Shown here one piece after another: positions 54,227 to 63,741 of a DNA stretch of 64,000 nucleotides. The position numbers were made by a program, and so were the translations under genes. Position 1 is the stretch's first letter. Each line of letters opens with the position of its first letter. The stretch lies in contig CAVOIP010000005.1 of assembly GCA_963696105.1 (NCBI GenBank), forward strand, positions 1-64,000. Direction: 5' to 3'. The notes beneath the pieces are model-generated. The model worked only from the letters and a program-made list of their open reading frames with translations, was not told the origin of the DNA and did not search any database. This DNA comes from CAVRTM01 sp963696105. GTDB taxonomy: Bacteria; Actinomycetota; Actinomycetes; Actinomycetales; Dermatophilaceae.

Positions 54227-55432
54227 ATGGCCGACGCCCCCACGACCCTTGCCCGCGTGACCGAGCTGCTGCGCCACAGCCCCCTGGTCGACGGCCACAA
54301 CGACCTGCCGTGGGAGGCGCGCACCCAGGCCGGCTACGACTTCGACCGCCTCGACCTGTCCACCCGCCTGACCACCACGCACACCGACCTGCCCCGCCTC
54401 CGGGACGGCGGCGTCGGCGCGCAGTTCTGGTCGGTGTGGGTGCCCTCCCAGCTGACCGGCGACGCGGCCGTCATCGCCACGCTCGAGCAGGTCGACGCGG
54501 TGCACCAGATGACCGCTCGGTACGCCGACCAGCTCGGGTTCGCACGGACCGCGGACGAGCTGGAGGCGGTGTTCGCCTCGGGACGGATCGCCTCGCTGAT
54601 GGGCGCCGAGGGCGGACACTCGATCGGCTGCTCCCTCGCCACGCTGCGGCTGCTGCACGTGCTCGGTGTCCGCTACCTGACCCTCACCCACAACGACAAC
54701 GTCGCCTGGGCGGACTCCGCGACGGACGAGCCGGTGCACCACGGGCTCTCGCCGTTCGGCGTGGAGGTGGTCCGCGAGATGAACCGGATCGGCATGCTCG
54801 TCGACCTCTCGCACGTGTCCGCCGACACCATGCGCGACGCCCTGCGGGTCAGCGAGGTGCCGGTGATGTTCTCGCACTCGTCCGCGCGGGCGGTCTGCGA
54901 CATGACGCGCAACGTGCCCGACGACGTGCTGGAGACGCTGCGCGACCGGCGTGGCGTGTGCATGGTCACGTTCGTGCCGGAGTTCGTCTCCCCCGAGGCC
55001 GCGCGCTGGCGAACGGAGGCCGCCGCCGCGGCACTGGAGGTCGGTGTCAGCCCGACCGACCACCTCGCGTTCGCGGCGTTCACCGCCTCGTGGAGCCAGG
55101 ACCGGCCCAAGCCGAGGGCGACCATCGACCAGGTCGTGGCGCACCTCGAGCACGTGCGCGAGGTCGCGGGGGTGGACTGCGTCGGCATCGGTGGCGACTA
55201 CGACGGCACCGACGTCCTGCCGCTCGGCCTGGAGGACGTCAGCGGCTACCCGAGGCTGTTCGCCGCCCTGGCCGACCGTGGCTGGTCGGACGCCGACCTC
55301 GCCCAGCTGGCCGGCGGCAACGTGCTCCGGGTGATGCGCGAGGCCGAGGCCGGGGCGCGCGAGCTGCAGGGGTTGCGCGGTCCGAGCCTCGCCCGGTTCG
55401 AGGACCTGGACGGGGTGCCGGCCAGCGCCTGA
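54227..55432 (+). CDS. Membrane dipeptidase (renal dipeptidase family)
   Basis: ATG 54227. The 401-residue protein has the zinc-binding DGHNDLPWE, Glu of MGAEGGHS, HNDNVAWAD, LSHVS and SHSSARAV, with GGDYDGTD near the end, all of the M19 family. It hydrolyses dipeptides, including D-containing ones in some relatives. It is divergent from rimO with only 36 bp between. No signal peptide, so cytoplasmic. Confidence 0.93.
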   Translation: MADAPTTLARVTELLRHSPLVDGHNDLPWEARTQAGYDFDRLDLSTRLTTTHTDLPRLRDGGVGAQFWSVWVPSQLTGDAAVIATLEQVDAVHQMTARYADQLGFARTADELEAVFASGRIASLMGAEGGHSIGCSLATLRLLHVLGVRYLTLTHNDNVAWADSATDEPVHHGLSPFGVEVVREMNRIGMLVDLSHVSADTMRDALRVSEVPVMFSHSSARAVCDMTRNVPDDVLETLRDRRGVCMVTFVPEFVSPEAARWRTEAAAAALEVGVSPTDHLAFAAFTASWSQDRPKPRATIDQVVAHLEHVREVAGVDCVGIGGDYDGTDVLPLGLEDVSGYPRLFAALADRGWSDADLAQLAGGNVLRVMREAEAGARELQGLRGPSLARFEDLDGVPASA

Positions 55433-55565
55433 AGCACGCCTTCACGAGTCAGGCCGGACGCGCAGCTGCACCAGCAACGCGGCTGCACCACCAACAGGGT
55501 CGCGCGCGGCATCGTGCGGACCAGCCGCAGCGTCGAGACGGCACCCGGGCGCGTCGGCCCACCCG

Positions 55566-56942
55566 TCAGGCCGGCACGGGCACCGGCTCGGGCTCGGTCG
55601 CTCCGTCCCGGACGCCGGTGAGCAGCAGGATGCCGGCGAGCAGCAGAGCGCCCGTCATGACCGCGCCCATCGGCACGGCACTGCCGTCACCGAAGGCGCC
55701 GACCAGCGGTGCCGCCATCCCGCCGATCACGAACTGCGCCGCACCGAGCATGGCCGCCGCGGTCCCGGCGGACTCGCCGTGCCGGGTCAGCGCCAGCGCC
55801 GGCGTGTTGGGCATGACGCAGCCGACCGAGGCGACGACGAACCACAGCGGGACCAGCAGCATGGCGACGCCACCGGCGCCGCTGAGGGCACCGGCGAACA
55901 GCACGACCGCGGCGGCGAGCCCCAGTCCGAGCGCGCCGCGCAGCACCCGTCGGGGCCCGAAGCGGGTGACCAGCAGCGGGTTGACCTGCGTGGCGAGGAC
56001 CAGGCCGGCCGAGTTCACCCCGAAGACGACGGCGTAGGCGCCGGAGGACATTCCGTAGACGTTCTGCAGCACGAACGAGGAGCCGGAGATGTAGGAGAAC
56101 AGCGTCGCGAACGCCAGCCCGCTGATCAGCACCAGCGCGACGAAGGTGCGGTCGCGCAGCAGACCCCGGTACGTCGCGAGGATGGCCCGCGGGCGCGCCG
56201 TACGGCGGCGCTGCTCGGGCAGCGTCTCGCGCAGGCCGAGCACGGCCACCCACGCGAGCAGGAACGCGGCGACCGCCAGGACGACGAACACCCCCCGCCA
56301 GCTGGTCACCCCGAGCACGAGGCCACCGATGCTGGGCGCGAGGACGGGTGCGATGCCGGTCACGAGCATCAGCCGGGACAGCAGCGTCGCGGCCGCCGAG
56401 CCCGAGAACAGGTCGCGCACGATCGCCATCGACACGACGGCGACGGCGGCGGCCGAGAGCCCCTGCAGGAGCCTGGCCCCGGTCAGCAGGACGATGCTCG
56501 GGGCCAGGGCGCAGAGCACGGAGGCGAACAGGTGGCCCACCACCCCGGCGATCAGCGGGCGGCGTCGACCCACGGCGTCGGAGAGCGGGCCGATGACGAG
56601 CTGCCCGACGCCGAGGCCGACGAGCATGCCGGTGATCGTGGCCTGCGCTGCCGACTCGGTCGTGCCCAGGTCAGCGGTGAGGTTCGGCAGGGCGGGCAGG
56701 TACATGTCGATCGTCAGCGGTCCGAGCGCGGTGAGCGAGCCGAGGACGAGCACCAGCTGCAGGTAGCGACGTCGGGACAGGGACGAGCCGGGGGCCTGCG
56801 ATGGTGTCCTCGAGCCAGTCGTCGAGGCTGTTGTCGAGCCCGTTGTCGAGGCTGTCGTTGCGGACGTCGCCGCGGCTGTCGGTGAGGGTGCCGTCACGGG
56901 CTCGGTGGGGCGAGCCGGGGCGTCACAGGCTGGTGGGGTCAC
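55566..56942 (-). CDS. Bcr/CflA-type MFS multidrug efflux protein
   Basis: GTG 56942 opens a 50-residue Thr/Ser/Pro-rich head with the repeat TTGSTTASTTGS before the first helix; a later start is possible. The 458-residue protein has 12 membrane segments, the motif A region GPLSDAVGRRRPLIAG, and the Bcr/CflA-type start LGPLTIDMYLPALPNLTADL. Exports drugs or small metabolites. Confidence 0.9.
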   Translation of the reverse strand: MTPPACDAPARPTEPVTAPSPTAAATSATTASTTGSTTASTTGSRTPSQAPGSSLSRRRYLQLVLVLGSLTALGPLTIDMYLPALPNLTADLGTTESAAQATITGMLVGLGVGQLVIGPLSDAVGRRRPLIAGVVGHLFASVLCALAPSIVLLTGARLLQGLSAAAVAVVSMAIVRDLFSGSAAATLLSRLMLVTGIAPVLAPSIGGLVLGVTSWRGVFVVLAVAAFLLAWVAVLGLRETLPEQRRRTARPRAILATYRGLLRDRTFVALVLISGLAFATLFSYISGSSFVLQNVYGMSSGAYAVVFGVNSAGLVLATQVNPLLVTRFGPRRVLRGALGLGLAAAVVLFAGALSGAGGVAMLLVPLWFVVASVGCVMPNTPALALTRHGESAGTAAAMLGAAQFVIGGMAAPLVGAFGDGSAVPMGAVMTGALLLAGILLLTGVRDGATEPEPVPVPA

Positions 56943-57014
56943 CCCCGGGCGAACCGCCCGCCCGCGCCTGCGTATTCCCTGGGCGTTCCCCAGCCGTCTG
57001 CCCGGCGCGCCTCC

Positions 57015-59828
57015 TCAGTCGCGCTCGGGGCCCCGGTCGGTCAGGGACCAGGCATCCTCGCCGGCCTCCTCGACCTCCTCGTAGCCCTCGGGCGCGAGCG
57101 AGTCCCGGGTCGCGCCGCCGAGGGGTACGCCGGCACCGGCCGGCGCCTGGCCGTCGTACACGGGGTCGGGGTCGGGGACCTCGTCGCCGCGCATGAGTGC
57201 CAGCGTCATGGGCAGGTCGTCCGGCTTGACCAGGACGTCACGGGCCTTGGAGCCCTCGGAGGGGCCAACCACGCCGCGGGACTCCAGCAGGTCCATCAGC
57301 CGGCCGGCCTTGGCGAAGCCGACCCGCAGCTTGCGCTGGAGCATCGAGGTCGAGCCGAACTGCGTCGTCACGACCAGCTCGGTCGCCTGCAGCAGCAGGT
57401 CGAGGTCGTCGCCGATGTCGTCGTCGACCTGCTTCTTGGCCGCGACGACGGTGACGTCCTCGCGGTAGCTGGGCTTGAGCTGCTCGGTGACGTGCTTGAC
57501 GACCTGCTGGATCTCGGACTCGGTGACCCAGGCACCCTGGACGCGCATGGTCTTGGACGCGCCCATCGGCAGGAACAGCGCGTCACCCTGGCCGATGAGC
57601 TTCTCGGCGCCGGGCTGGTCGAGGACGACCCGGGAGTCGGCGAGCGACGACGTCGCGAACGCCATCCGGCTCGGCACGTTGGCCTTGATCAGGCCGGTGA
57701 CCACGTCGACCGACGGGCGCTGGGTCGCCAGGACGAGGTGGATGCCGGCGGCCCGGGCCAGCTGGGTGATGCGGACGATCGACTCCTCGACGTCACGCGG
57801 GGCGACCATCATCAGGTCGGCCAGCTCGTCGACGATCACCAGCAGGTAGGGGTAGGGCTGCAGGACGCGCTCGGACCCCGGCAGCGGCTTGACCTTGCCG
57901 GAGCGGACGGCCTTGTTGAAGTCGTCGACGTGCTTGAACCCGAACGCGGCCAGGTCGTCGTAGCGCGTGTCCATCTCGCGCACGACCCACTGCAGCGCCT
58001 CAGCGGCCTTCTTGGGGTTGGTGATGATCGGCGTGATGAGGTGCGGCACGCCCTCGTAGGCGGTGAGCTCCACCCGCTTGGGGTCGACCAGGACCATCCG
58101 CACCTCGTCCGGGGTGGCCCGCATGAGGATGGAGGTGATCATCGAGTTGACGAAGCTGGACTTGCCCGCTCCGGTGGCGCCGGCGACGAGCAGGTGCGGC
58201 ATCTTGGCCAGGTTGGCGATGACGTAGCCGCCCTCGACGTCCTTGCCCACGCCCATCACCATCGGGTGGTCGTTGCCGCGGGCCGCCTGGCTGCGCAGGA
58301 CGTCGCCGAGGCTGACCTTCTCGCGGTCGGCGTTGGGGATCTCGATGCCGATCGCGGACTTGCCCGGGATCGGCGACAGGATGCGCACGTCGGCGGAGGC
58401 CACGGCGTAGGCGATGTTCTTGGACAGCGCCGTGACCCGCTCGACCTTGATGCCGGGGCCGAGCTCGACCTCGTAGCGGGTGACCGTCGGGCCGCGGGAG
58501 AAGCCGGTGACCTGGGCGTCGATGTCGAACTGGTCGAGGACGCCGGTCAGGGACTCGACGACGCGGTCGTTGGCGGCGCTGCGGGTCTTGTGCGGGCTGC
58601 CCGGCTCGAGCAGGGCGTTGTCCGGGAGGGTGTAGGTGATGTCGCCGGCGAGCGCGAGCTGCTCGACGCGCGCCGGCAGCGGGGTCGTGGGCGGCGGCTC
58701 CAGCCGGGCCTTGACGGCCACGGCCGGCGGCTCCCGCCGCGCCACGGCGTTGACCGGCGGAGCGCCGGAGACGCCGGTGCTCCCGTCGTCCTCGACCGAT
58801 CCCGAGGCACCGGAGGCCCCGGACGCCCCGGACGCACCCGGCGCGAGGACCCCGGCGGCCGTCGGGCGCTTCTCCCCCGGGCGGGCTCCTCGTCCACCCC
58901 TGGCACGGGCGACGACGGCGGCCTGCTCGAAGGCCTCGTCGCCGGCGAGGCCGCCCTCGTCGGGAACGGCGCCGCGACGGCGCGAGCGACGGCGCGGCTC
59001 GGCGGCGCCGTCGTCCGAAAGGCCAGTGGCACCACCGTCCCGGGCCTGCTCGCGGGCGGAGCCGTCGTGGTGCAGGAGCAGGTCGCGCGTCTCCCGCAGC
59101 CGGGTCGGGATCATGTGCACCGGGGTGGCCGTGATGACCAGGAGGCCGAAGACACCGAGCAGGACCAGCAGCGGCACGGCGCCGTAGACCTTGACCGCCG
59201 CGACCAGCGGGCTGGAGGCGAGGAAGCCGATGATGCCGCCGGCGTCGCGCATGGCGTCGGCGCCGTCCGGGGGTGACGGCAGACCGGCGGACAGGTGGAC
59301 CAGGCCGGCCGCGGCGAAGGTGAGGGCGGTGGTGCCGATGCCGATGCGGTGGTTGGACGCCTGGTCCTCGGGGGCGCGCAGCAGGCGCAGCCCCAGCAGC
59401 AGGAAGGCGATCGGCAACGCGAACGCGACCCGGCCCAGCGTCCCGGCGGCCACCGCGTGGATGACGTCACCGGCGACGCCCTGCAGGCCCCACCACTCGC
59501 GGGCGGCGACGACGATGGCCAGGGCGATGAAGGCGAAGCCGATGCCGTCGCGGCGGTGCTCGGGCTCCAGGTCGCGGGCCGAGGTGCCGATGCGGCGCAC
59601 GGTGCCGCCGGCCACGTGGGCCATCCCCATCCAGGTGCCGCGCACGGCCCGGAGCGGCAGCGGCAGCCCGCCACCCTTGGGATGCGTCTTGGTCGCCCGC
59701 GTCGCCCCACCCCGTGGTGCCGGCTTGCGGGACCCGGACGAGCCACCGCGCCCGGCGGCAGGGCGCGAGGACGAGGCGCGTCCGGCGGAACCGGAGCGTG
59801 AGGAGGAGGAAGTCGTGCGGGTCGCCAC
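57015..59828 (-). CDS. ftsK: DNA translocase FtsK/SpoIIIE
   Basis: GTG 59828. The 937-residue protein has a basic head of about 55 residues, four N-terminal membrane segments, a Pro/Ala-rich linker (residues 230-370), the motor with Walker A GATGAGKSSF and Walker B LLVIVDELADLMM, and a C-terminal winged-helix gamma domain (FGSTSMLQRKLRVGFAKAGR) that reads KOPS. It moves chromosome ends through the septum. The linker has PGASGASGASGASGS repeats. Confidence 0.97.
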   Translation of the reverse strand: MATRTTSSSSRSGSAGRASSSRPAAGRGGSSGSRKPAPRGGATRATKTHPKGGGLPLPLRAVRGTWMGMAHVAGGTVRRIGTSARDLEPEHRRDGIGFAFIALAIVVAAREWWGLQGVAGDVIHAVAAGTLGRVAFALPIAFLLLGLRLLRAPEDQASNHRIGIGTTALTFAAAGLVHLSAGLPSPPDGADAMRDAGGIIGFLASSPLVAAVKVYGAVPLLVLLGVFGLLVITATPVHMIPTRLRETRDLLLHHDGSAREQARDGGATGLSDDGAAEPRRRSRRRGAVPDEGGLAGDEAFEQAAVVARARGGRGARPGEKRPTAAGVLAPGASGASGASGASGSVEDDGSTGVSGAPPVNAVARREPPAVAVKARLEPPPTTPLPARVEQLALAGDITYTLPDNALLEPGSPHKTRSAANDRVVESLTGVLDQFDIDAQVTGFSRGPTVTRYEVELGPGIKVERVTALSKNIAYAVASADVRILSPIPGKSAIGIEIPNADREKVSLGDVLRSQAARGNDHPMVMGVGKDVEGGYVIANLAKMPHLLVAGATGAGKSSFVNSMITSILMRATPDEVRMVLVDPKRVELTAYEGVPHLITPIITNPKKAAEALQWVVREMDTRYDDLAAFGFKHVDDFNKAVRSGKVKPLPGSERVLQPYPYLLVIVDELADLMMVAPRDVEESIVRITQLARAAGIHLVLATQRPSVDVVTGLIKANVPSRMAFATSSLADSRVVLDQPGAEKLIGQGDALFLPMGASKTMRVQGAWVTESEIQQVVKHVTEQLKPSYREDVTVVAAKKQVDDDIGDDLDLLLQATELVVTTQFGSTSMLQRKLRVGFAKAGRLMDLLESRGVVGPSEGSKARDVLVKPDDLPMTLALMRGDEVPDPDPVYDGQAPAGAGVPLGGATRDSLAPEGYEEVEEAGEDAWSLTDRGPERD

Positions 59829-59974
59829 CTTCGCAGGCTACGCGACGGCGCCCCCCGCGCCACGCCTCACACGCAGGGACAGGTCGCTGTTCCTGCGTCC
59901 GCTCCGTCTCACATGGCGAAAAGTGCGCGCGCCGGGACGACGGCTGGCCGCCGAGGTCGCTATCTTCGGTGCCA

Positions 59975-60108
59975 GGTCATGAGTGCCAGCGTTCAGCCCC
60001 GGCTTGCTGGCCGGCAACCCTCCTCCGCGGTGGGGTGCTCCGGGTGACGACCGGGCCACCCGCCGGACGGCGAGCGGCAAGCGCGGACCAGCAGGTCACG
60101 GCACCCGT
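59975..60108 (+). ncRNA. SAM-IV-type riboswitch
   Basis: From about 59976 the RNA reads gtcatgagtgccagcg, gccccggcttgctggccgg, caaccctcc, ccgcggtggggtgc and cgggtgacgacc, which follows the conserved core of the actinobacterial SAM-I/SAM-IV aptamer in order. The pseudoknot-forming 3-prime part (60058-60108) fits the SAM-IV layout better than SAM-I. A TANNNT element (tatctt, 59961-59966) lies about 9 nt upstream of the aptamer start. It controls the class V aminotransferase gene that starts 45 bp downstream. Recognised from memory; no covariance model was run. Confidence 0.8.
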
Positions 60109-60109
60109 C

Positions 60110-60146
60110 GTGCTCCCGTTGGTCCTCCAGGACCGACGAGGAGCAC
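60110..60146 (+). promoter_or_regulatory. Shine-Dalgarno-masking hairpin
   Basis: gtgctcc (60110-60116) pairs with ggagcac (60140-60146), which contains the ribosome site gaggag (60138-60143) of the downstream gene. The inside also folds (ggtcc/ggacc, 60121-60134). This is the likely expression platform: when SAM is bound the site would be masked. Which SAM state favours it is inferred. Confidence 0.6.
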
Positions 60147-60152
60147 CCCCAG

Positions 60153-61577
60153 ATGTCGATCGCCACGCTGAGCCACCAGGCACACCGCGACCCCTCCCCC
60201 ACCGTTCAGGTACCAACCGCCCAGGCGCCCGCCGCACCGGCCCGGGACCACCTGCGCGCCGTGCCGGCCCTGCACCTCGACCCGTTCAGCACGACGCCGC
60301 GCACGGTGTCGGAGAACCTGGGCGTGCCGACGCTGCACCGCACCGTCGTGGACTACGCCAACTTCGACCACGCCGCCAGCACCCCGGCGCTGGAGTCGGT
60401 GAAGGCGGCGGTCGACGTCGCCCTGCGCACCTACTCCTCGGTCCACCGTGGCAACGGCTACGCCTCGAAGATCACCTCGGGCTGGTACGAGGAGGCCCGC
60501 GCCGAGGTCGGCGCGTTCGTCGGCGCCCGCGCGGAGGACCTGGTCGTCTTCACCCGCAACACCACCGACTCACTCAACCTGCTCGGCCGCAGCCTGCCCC
60601 GCGACACCACGACGTTCGTCTTCGAGTCGGAGCACCACGCCGCGTTGCTGCCGTGGAACCCCCGCCGCACGGTGCGCCTGCCCGTTCCCGGCAGCGCCGC
60701 CGATGCGCTGGTCCTGCTGCGCGACGCGCTCGCGGCGGCACCCGCCGGCCCGCGGCTCGTCGTCGTCGCCGGCGCCTCGAACGTCACGGGCGAGCTGTGG
60801 CCGGTCGAGGAGGTCGTCGCCCTGGCCCGGACGTACGGCGCCCGCGTCGCCCTGGACGCCGCGCAGCTGGCCCCTCACGTCGCCGTCGACATCGACGCCC
60901 TCGGCGTGGACTTCGTCGCCTTCTCCGGCCACAAGCTCTACGCCCCCTTCGGTGCCGGGGTGCTCGCCGGACGCGCCGACTGGCTCAACGGCGCGTCGCC
61001 GTACCTGCGCGGTGGTGGCGCGACGGCGAAGGTGACGCCCAGGACCGTCCAGTGGTCCGAGGGCGCGGCCCGCCACGAGGCCGGCAGCCCCAACGTGATC
61101 GGCGCGATCGCCCTGGCGGCGGCGTGCGCGACCATCTCGAAGCACCGCGCCGCCGTCGAGGCCCACGAGGACGCGCTGGCCACCCGCCTGCGCCACGGGC
61201 TGGACGCGATCGATGGCGTGCGCACCTACGCCCTGTTCGGGGAGGACCACCCGCGCGTCGGCGTCGCCACGTTCACCATCGAGGGTGTGGACAGCTCGTT
61301 GGTGTCGGCAGCCCTCTCCGCCGAGTACGGCATCGGCGTCCGCGACGGCAAGTTCTGTGCGCACCTGCTGGTCGATGCCCTGCTGGACGACGAGACCGCC
61401 GGCACCGCCGTGCGGGCGAGCGTGGGCCTGGCCAACACCGTCGAGCACGTCGACCGGTTGCTGCATGCGGTCGCCGCGCTGGCCGCCGGAGGGCCGGCCT
61501 TCGGCTACGAGCGCACCCCCGAGGGCTGGGTCGCGACCGAGGACCCCCGAGACCTGTCGCTGCCGCGCCCCTGGTGA
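60153..61577 (+). CDS. Class V aminotransferase-fold PLP enzyme under SAM riboswitch
   Basis: ATG 60153 behind gaggag. The 474-residue protein has an N-terminal extension of about 55 residues, then a cysteine-desulfurase-like fold: FDHAASTPALESV, THVTG-type GASNVTGELWPVEE, the cofactor Asp in LDAAQLAPH, PLP lysine in FSGHKLYAPFG. The SAM riboswitch upstream points to sulfur or methionine metabolism. A cysteine desulfurase-like or C-S bond acting enzyme is plausible; exact substrate unknown. Confidence 0.88.
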   Translation: MSIATLSHQAHRDPSPTVQVPTAQAPAAPARDHLRAVPALHLDPFSTTPRTVSENLGVPTLHRTVVDYANFDHAASTPALESVKAAVDVALRTYSSVHRGNGYASKITSGWYEEARAEVGAFVGARAEDLVVFTRNTTDSLNLLGRSLPRDTTTFVFESEHHAALLPWNPRRTVRLPVPGSAADALVLLRDALAAAPAGPRLVVVAGASNVTGELWPVEEVVALARTYGARVALDAAQLAPHVAVDIDALGVDFVAFSGHKLYAPFGAGVLAGRADWLNGASPYLRGGGATAKVTPRTVQWSEGAARHEAGSPNVIGAIALAAACATISKHRAAVEAHEDALATRLRHGLDAIDGVRTYALFGEDHPRVGVATFTIEGVDSSLVSAALSAEYGIGVRDGKFCAHLLVDALLDDETAGTAVRASVGLANTVEHVDRLLHAVAALAAGGPAFGYERTPEGWVATEDPRDLSLPRPW

Positions 61578-61635
61578 CCTGGCGGGGATGACGTGGGGCG
61601 TCGATTTTCCGCCACCGGTATGGCACCCTGACGGT

Positions 61636-62592
61636 GTGCTGACCAACGTCGCCGTCGCGGTCCTGCCCCACGTGGCCCCGTTCGAGCTGGGCACCATCTG
61701 CGAGGTGTTCGGGATCGACCGCACGGAGCAGGGCGTCCCGGCCTTCGACTTCGCGATCTGTGCCGAGCGGCCCGGTGAGCCGCTGCCGACCAGGACCGGC
61801 TTCAGCATCACCGCCCCGCACGGCTTCGACCGGCTCGCGGAGGCCGACCTCATCGCCGTGCCCGGCGAGCGGCGGCCGCGACTACCCCGAGGCGCTGCTG
61901 CAGGCGCTGCGCGACGCGGTCGACCGGGGGGCGTGGGTGCTCAGTGTGTGCTCCGGGGCCCAGGTGCTCGCCGCGTCCGGCATCCTGGACGGCCGCCGCT
62001 GCACGACGCACTGGGCGTATACCGCCGACCTCGCCGCCCGCCACCCCCGGGTGACGGTCGAGCTCGACGTGCTCTACGTCGAGGACGGCACCATCCTCAC
62101 CTCCGCCGGCACGGCCGCCGGCATCGACGCGTGCCTGCACCTGGTCCGCCGGGAGCTGGGCTCGGAGGTCGCCGCCACCATCGCCCGGCGCATGGTCGTG
62201 CCGCCCCAGCGCGAGGGCGGCCAGCGCCAGTACGTCGAGTCGCCCGTCCCGCACGTGGGAGCCGACACCCTCCAGCCGGTCCTGGAGTGGGCCCTGGAGC
62301 ACCTCGACCAGGACCTGTCGGTGGCGGCGCTCGCCCGCCGGGCGATGATGTCCGAGCGCACCTTCGCCCGTCGCTTCCGCGCCGAGACCGGCTCCACGCC
62401 GTACCACTGGGTGACCGGGCAGCGGGTGCTGCTGGCCCGGCGGATGCTCGAGTCCACGAGCGCCTCGGTCGAGCAGGTCGCCGACCCGCTGCGGGCTCGG
62501 CACGGCCGCCATCCTGCGGCACCACTTCACGCCGGGTGGTCGGCACCTCGCCGCAGGCCTACCGGCGCAGCTTCTGCACCATCCCCGCGTGA
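61636..62592 (+). pseudogene. GlxA-family regulator, three apparent frameshifts
   Basis: GTG 61636 starts a DJ-1/PfpI-like domain (VAVLPHVAPFELGTICEVFG). The frame is lost near 61864, continues in frame 2 with the nucleophile elbow (SVCSGAQVLAASG), the AraC helix-turn-helix (SVAALARRAMMSERTFARRF), then two more shifts near 62488 and 62535 are needed to reach the normal ending (GLGTAAILRHHFT, VVGTSPQAYRRSF). Intact it would be a GATase1-like/AraC regulator of about 318 residues. Three shifts in one gene are too many for a live gene unless the sequence carries indel errors. Confidence 0.8.
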
Positions 62593-62668
62593 CCCGCGGC
62601 CCGTTCGGGTACGAAGCGCGCGTTCCGGCCGCAGCCGCGGCCGCGACCCCCGACGAAGGAGATCAGCG

Positions 62669-63628
62669 ATGAGCATCGACCGCGTCCGGCTGGGCGATCT
62701 GGAGGTCTCGGCCCAGGGCCTGGGCTGCATGGGCATGAGCGAGTGGTACGGCGCCGCGGACTGGGACGAGTCGATCGCCACCATCCACCGGGCCATCGAC
62801 CTGGGCGTCACGCTGGTCGACACCGCCGACGTCTACGGCGCCGGTCACAACGAGGTCCTCGTCGGCCGGGCGATCCACGACCGCCGCGACCGGTGCAGCT
62901 CGCCACCAAGTTCGGGATCGACCGGACCAGCGGCGACCAGGCGCGCTCGCTGCGCGGTGACGCGGCCTACGTGCGGCGCGCCTGTGACGCATCGCTGATG
63001 CGGCTCGGCGTCGAGACGATCGACCTGTACTACCTGCACCGGCCGCCGCAGAACGCCGAGATCGAGGAGACGGTCGGGGCGATGTCGGAGCTCGTCCAGG
63101 CCGGCAAGGTGCGCCACCTCGGGCTCTCGGAGGTCGACGGCGACCTGCTGCGCCGCGCGTACGCGGTGCACCCGATCGCCGCCGTCCAGTCCGAGTACTC
63201 GCTGTGGACCCGTGACGTCGAGACCACGGTGCTGGACGCGCTGAAGGAGCTCGGCGTCGGGCTCGTGCCGTACTCCCCGCTCGGGCGGGGCTTCCTGACC
63301 GGCACCGTGCGGACCGACCAGCTCGACGAGCGCGACTTCCGCAGCGCCAACCCGCGGTTCAGCGGTGAGGCGGGTGCCTCCAACCAGGCGATCGCCGACG
63401 CGGTCGCCCAGGTGGCCGAGCAGCGCGGGGTCACCGCGGCCCAGGTGGCGCTCGCCTGGGTCCACGGCCAGGGCGCACGGCTGGGCGTCAGCCTGGCGCC
63501 GATCCCGGGCACCAAGCGGGTGAGGTGGCTCGAGCAGAACGTCGCGGCGGTAGACCATCGAGCTGACGGCCGACGACCTCGCGGTGCTCGACGCGCTGGC
63601 CGACCGGGTCGTCGGCGCCCGCTACTGA
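62669..63628 (+). pseudogene. Aldo/keto reductase, two apparent frameshifts
   Basis: ATG 62669 (MSIDRVRLGDLEVSAQGLGC). The N-terminal part (DTADVYGAGHNEVLVG, catalytic Asp and Tyr) is in one frame; near 62893 one G seems missing and the body (LATKFGIDRTSG, IDLYYLHRPP, AVQSEYSLWTRD) follows in another frame; near 63551 one base too many returns to the first frame for the end (TIELTADDLAVLDALADRV). Intact length would be about 320 residues of an NADPH-dependent AKR (AKR13-like). Probably in one transcript with the GlxA-type gene. Confidence 0.85.
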
Positions 63629-63668
63629 GGTCGGCGACCCGAGGTCGGCGATCCCGTCGTACGACGAG

Positions 63669-63704
63669 GGCCGCCCGGGACGCCGCGACGCGTCCCGGGC
63701 GGCC
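63669..63704. terminator. Hairpin between aldo/keto reductase and RNase J
   Basis: Perfect 14-bp stem (63669-63682 with 63691-63704) and an 8-nt loop, between two convergent genes. Confidence 0.75.
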
Positions 63705-63741
63705 TGCGGTGCTGGATGCGGGCCGCGGGGAACGGCAGGCG

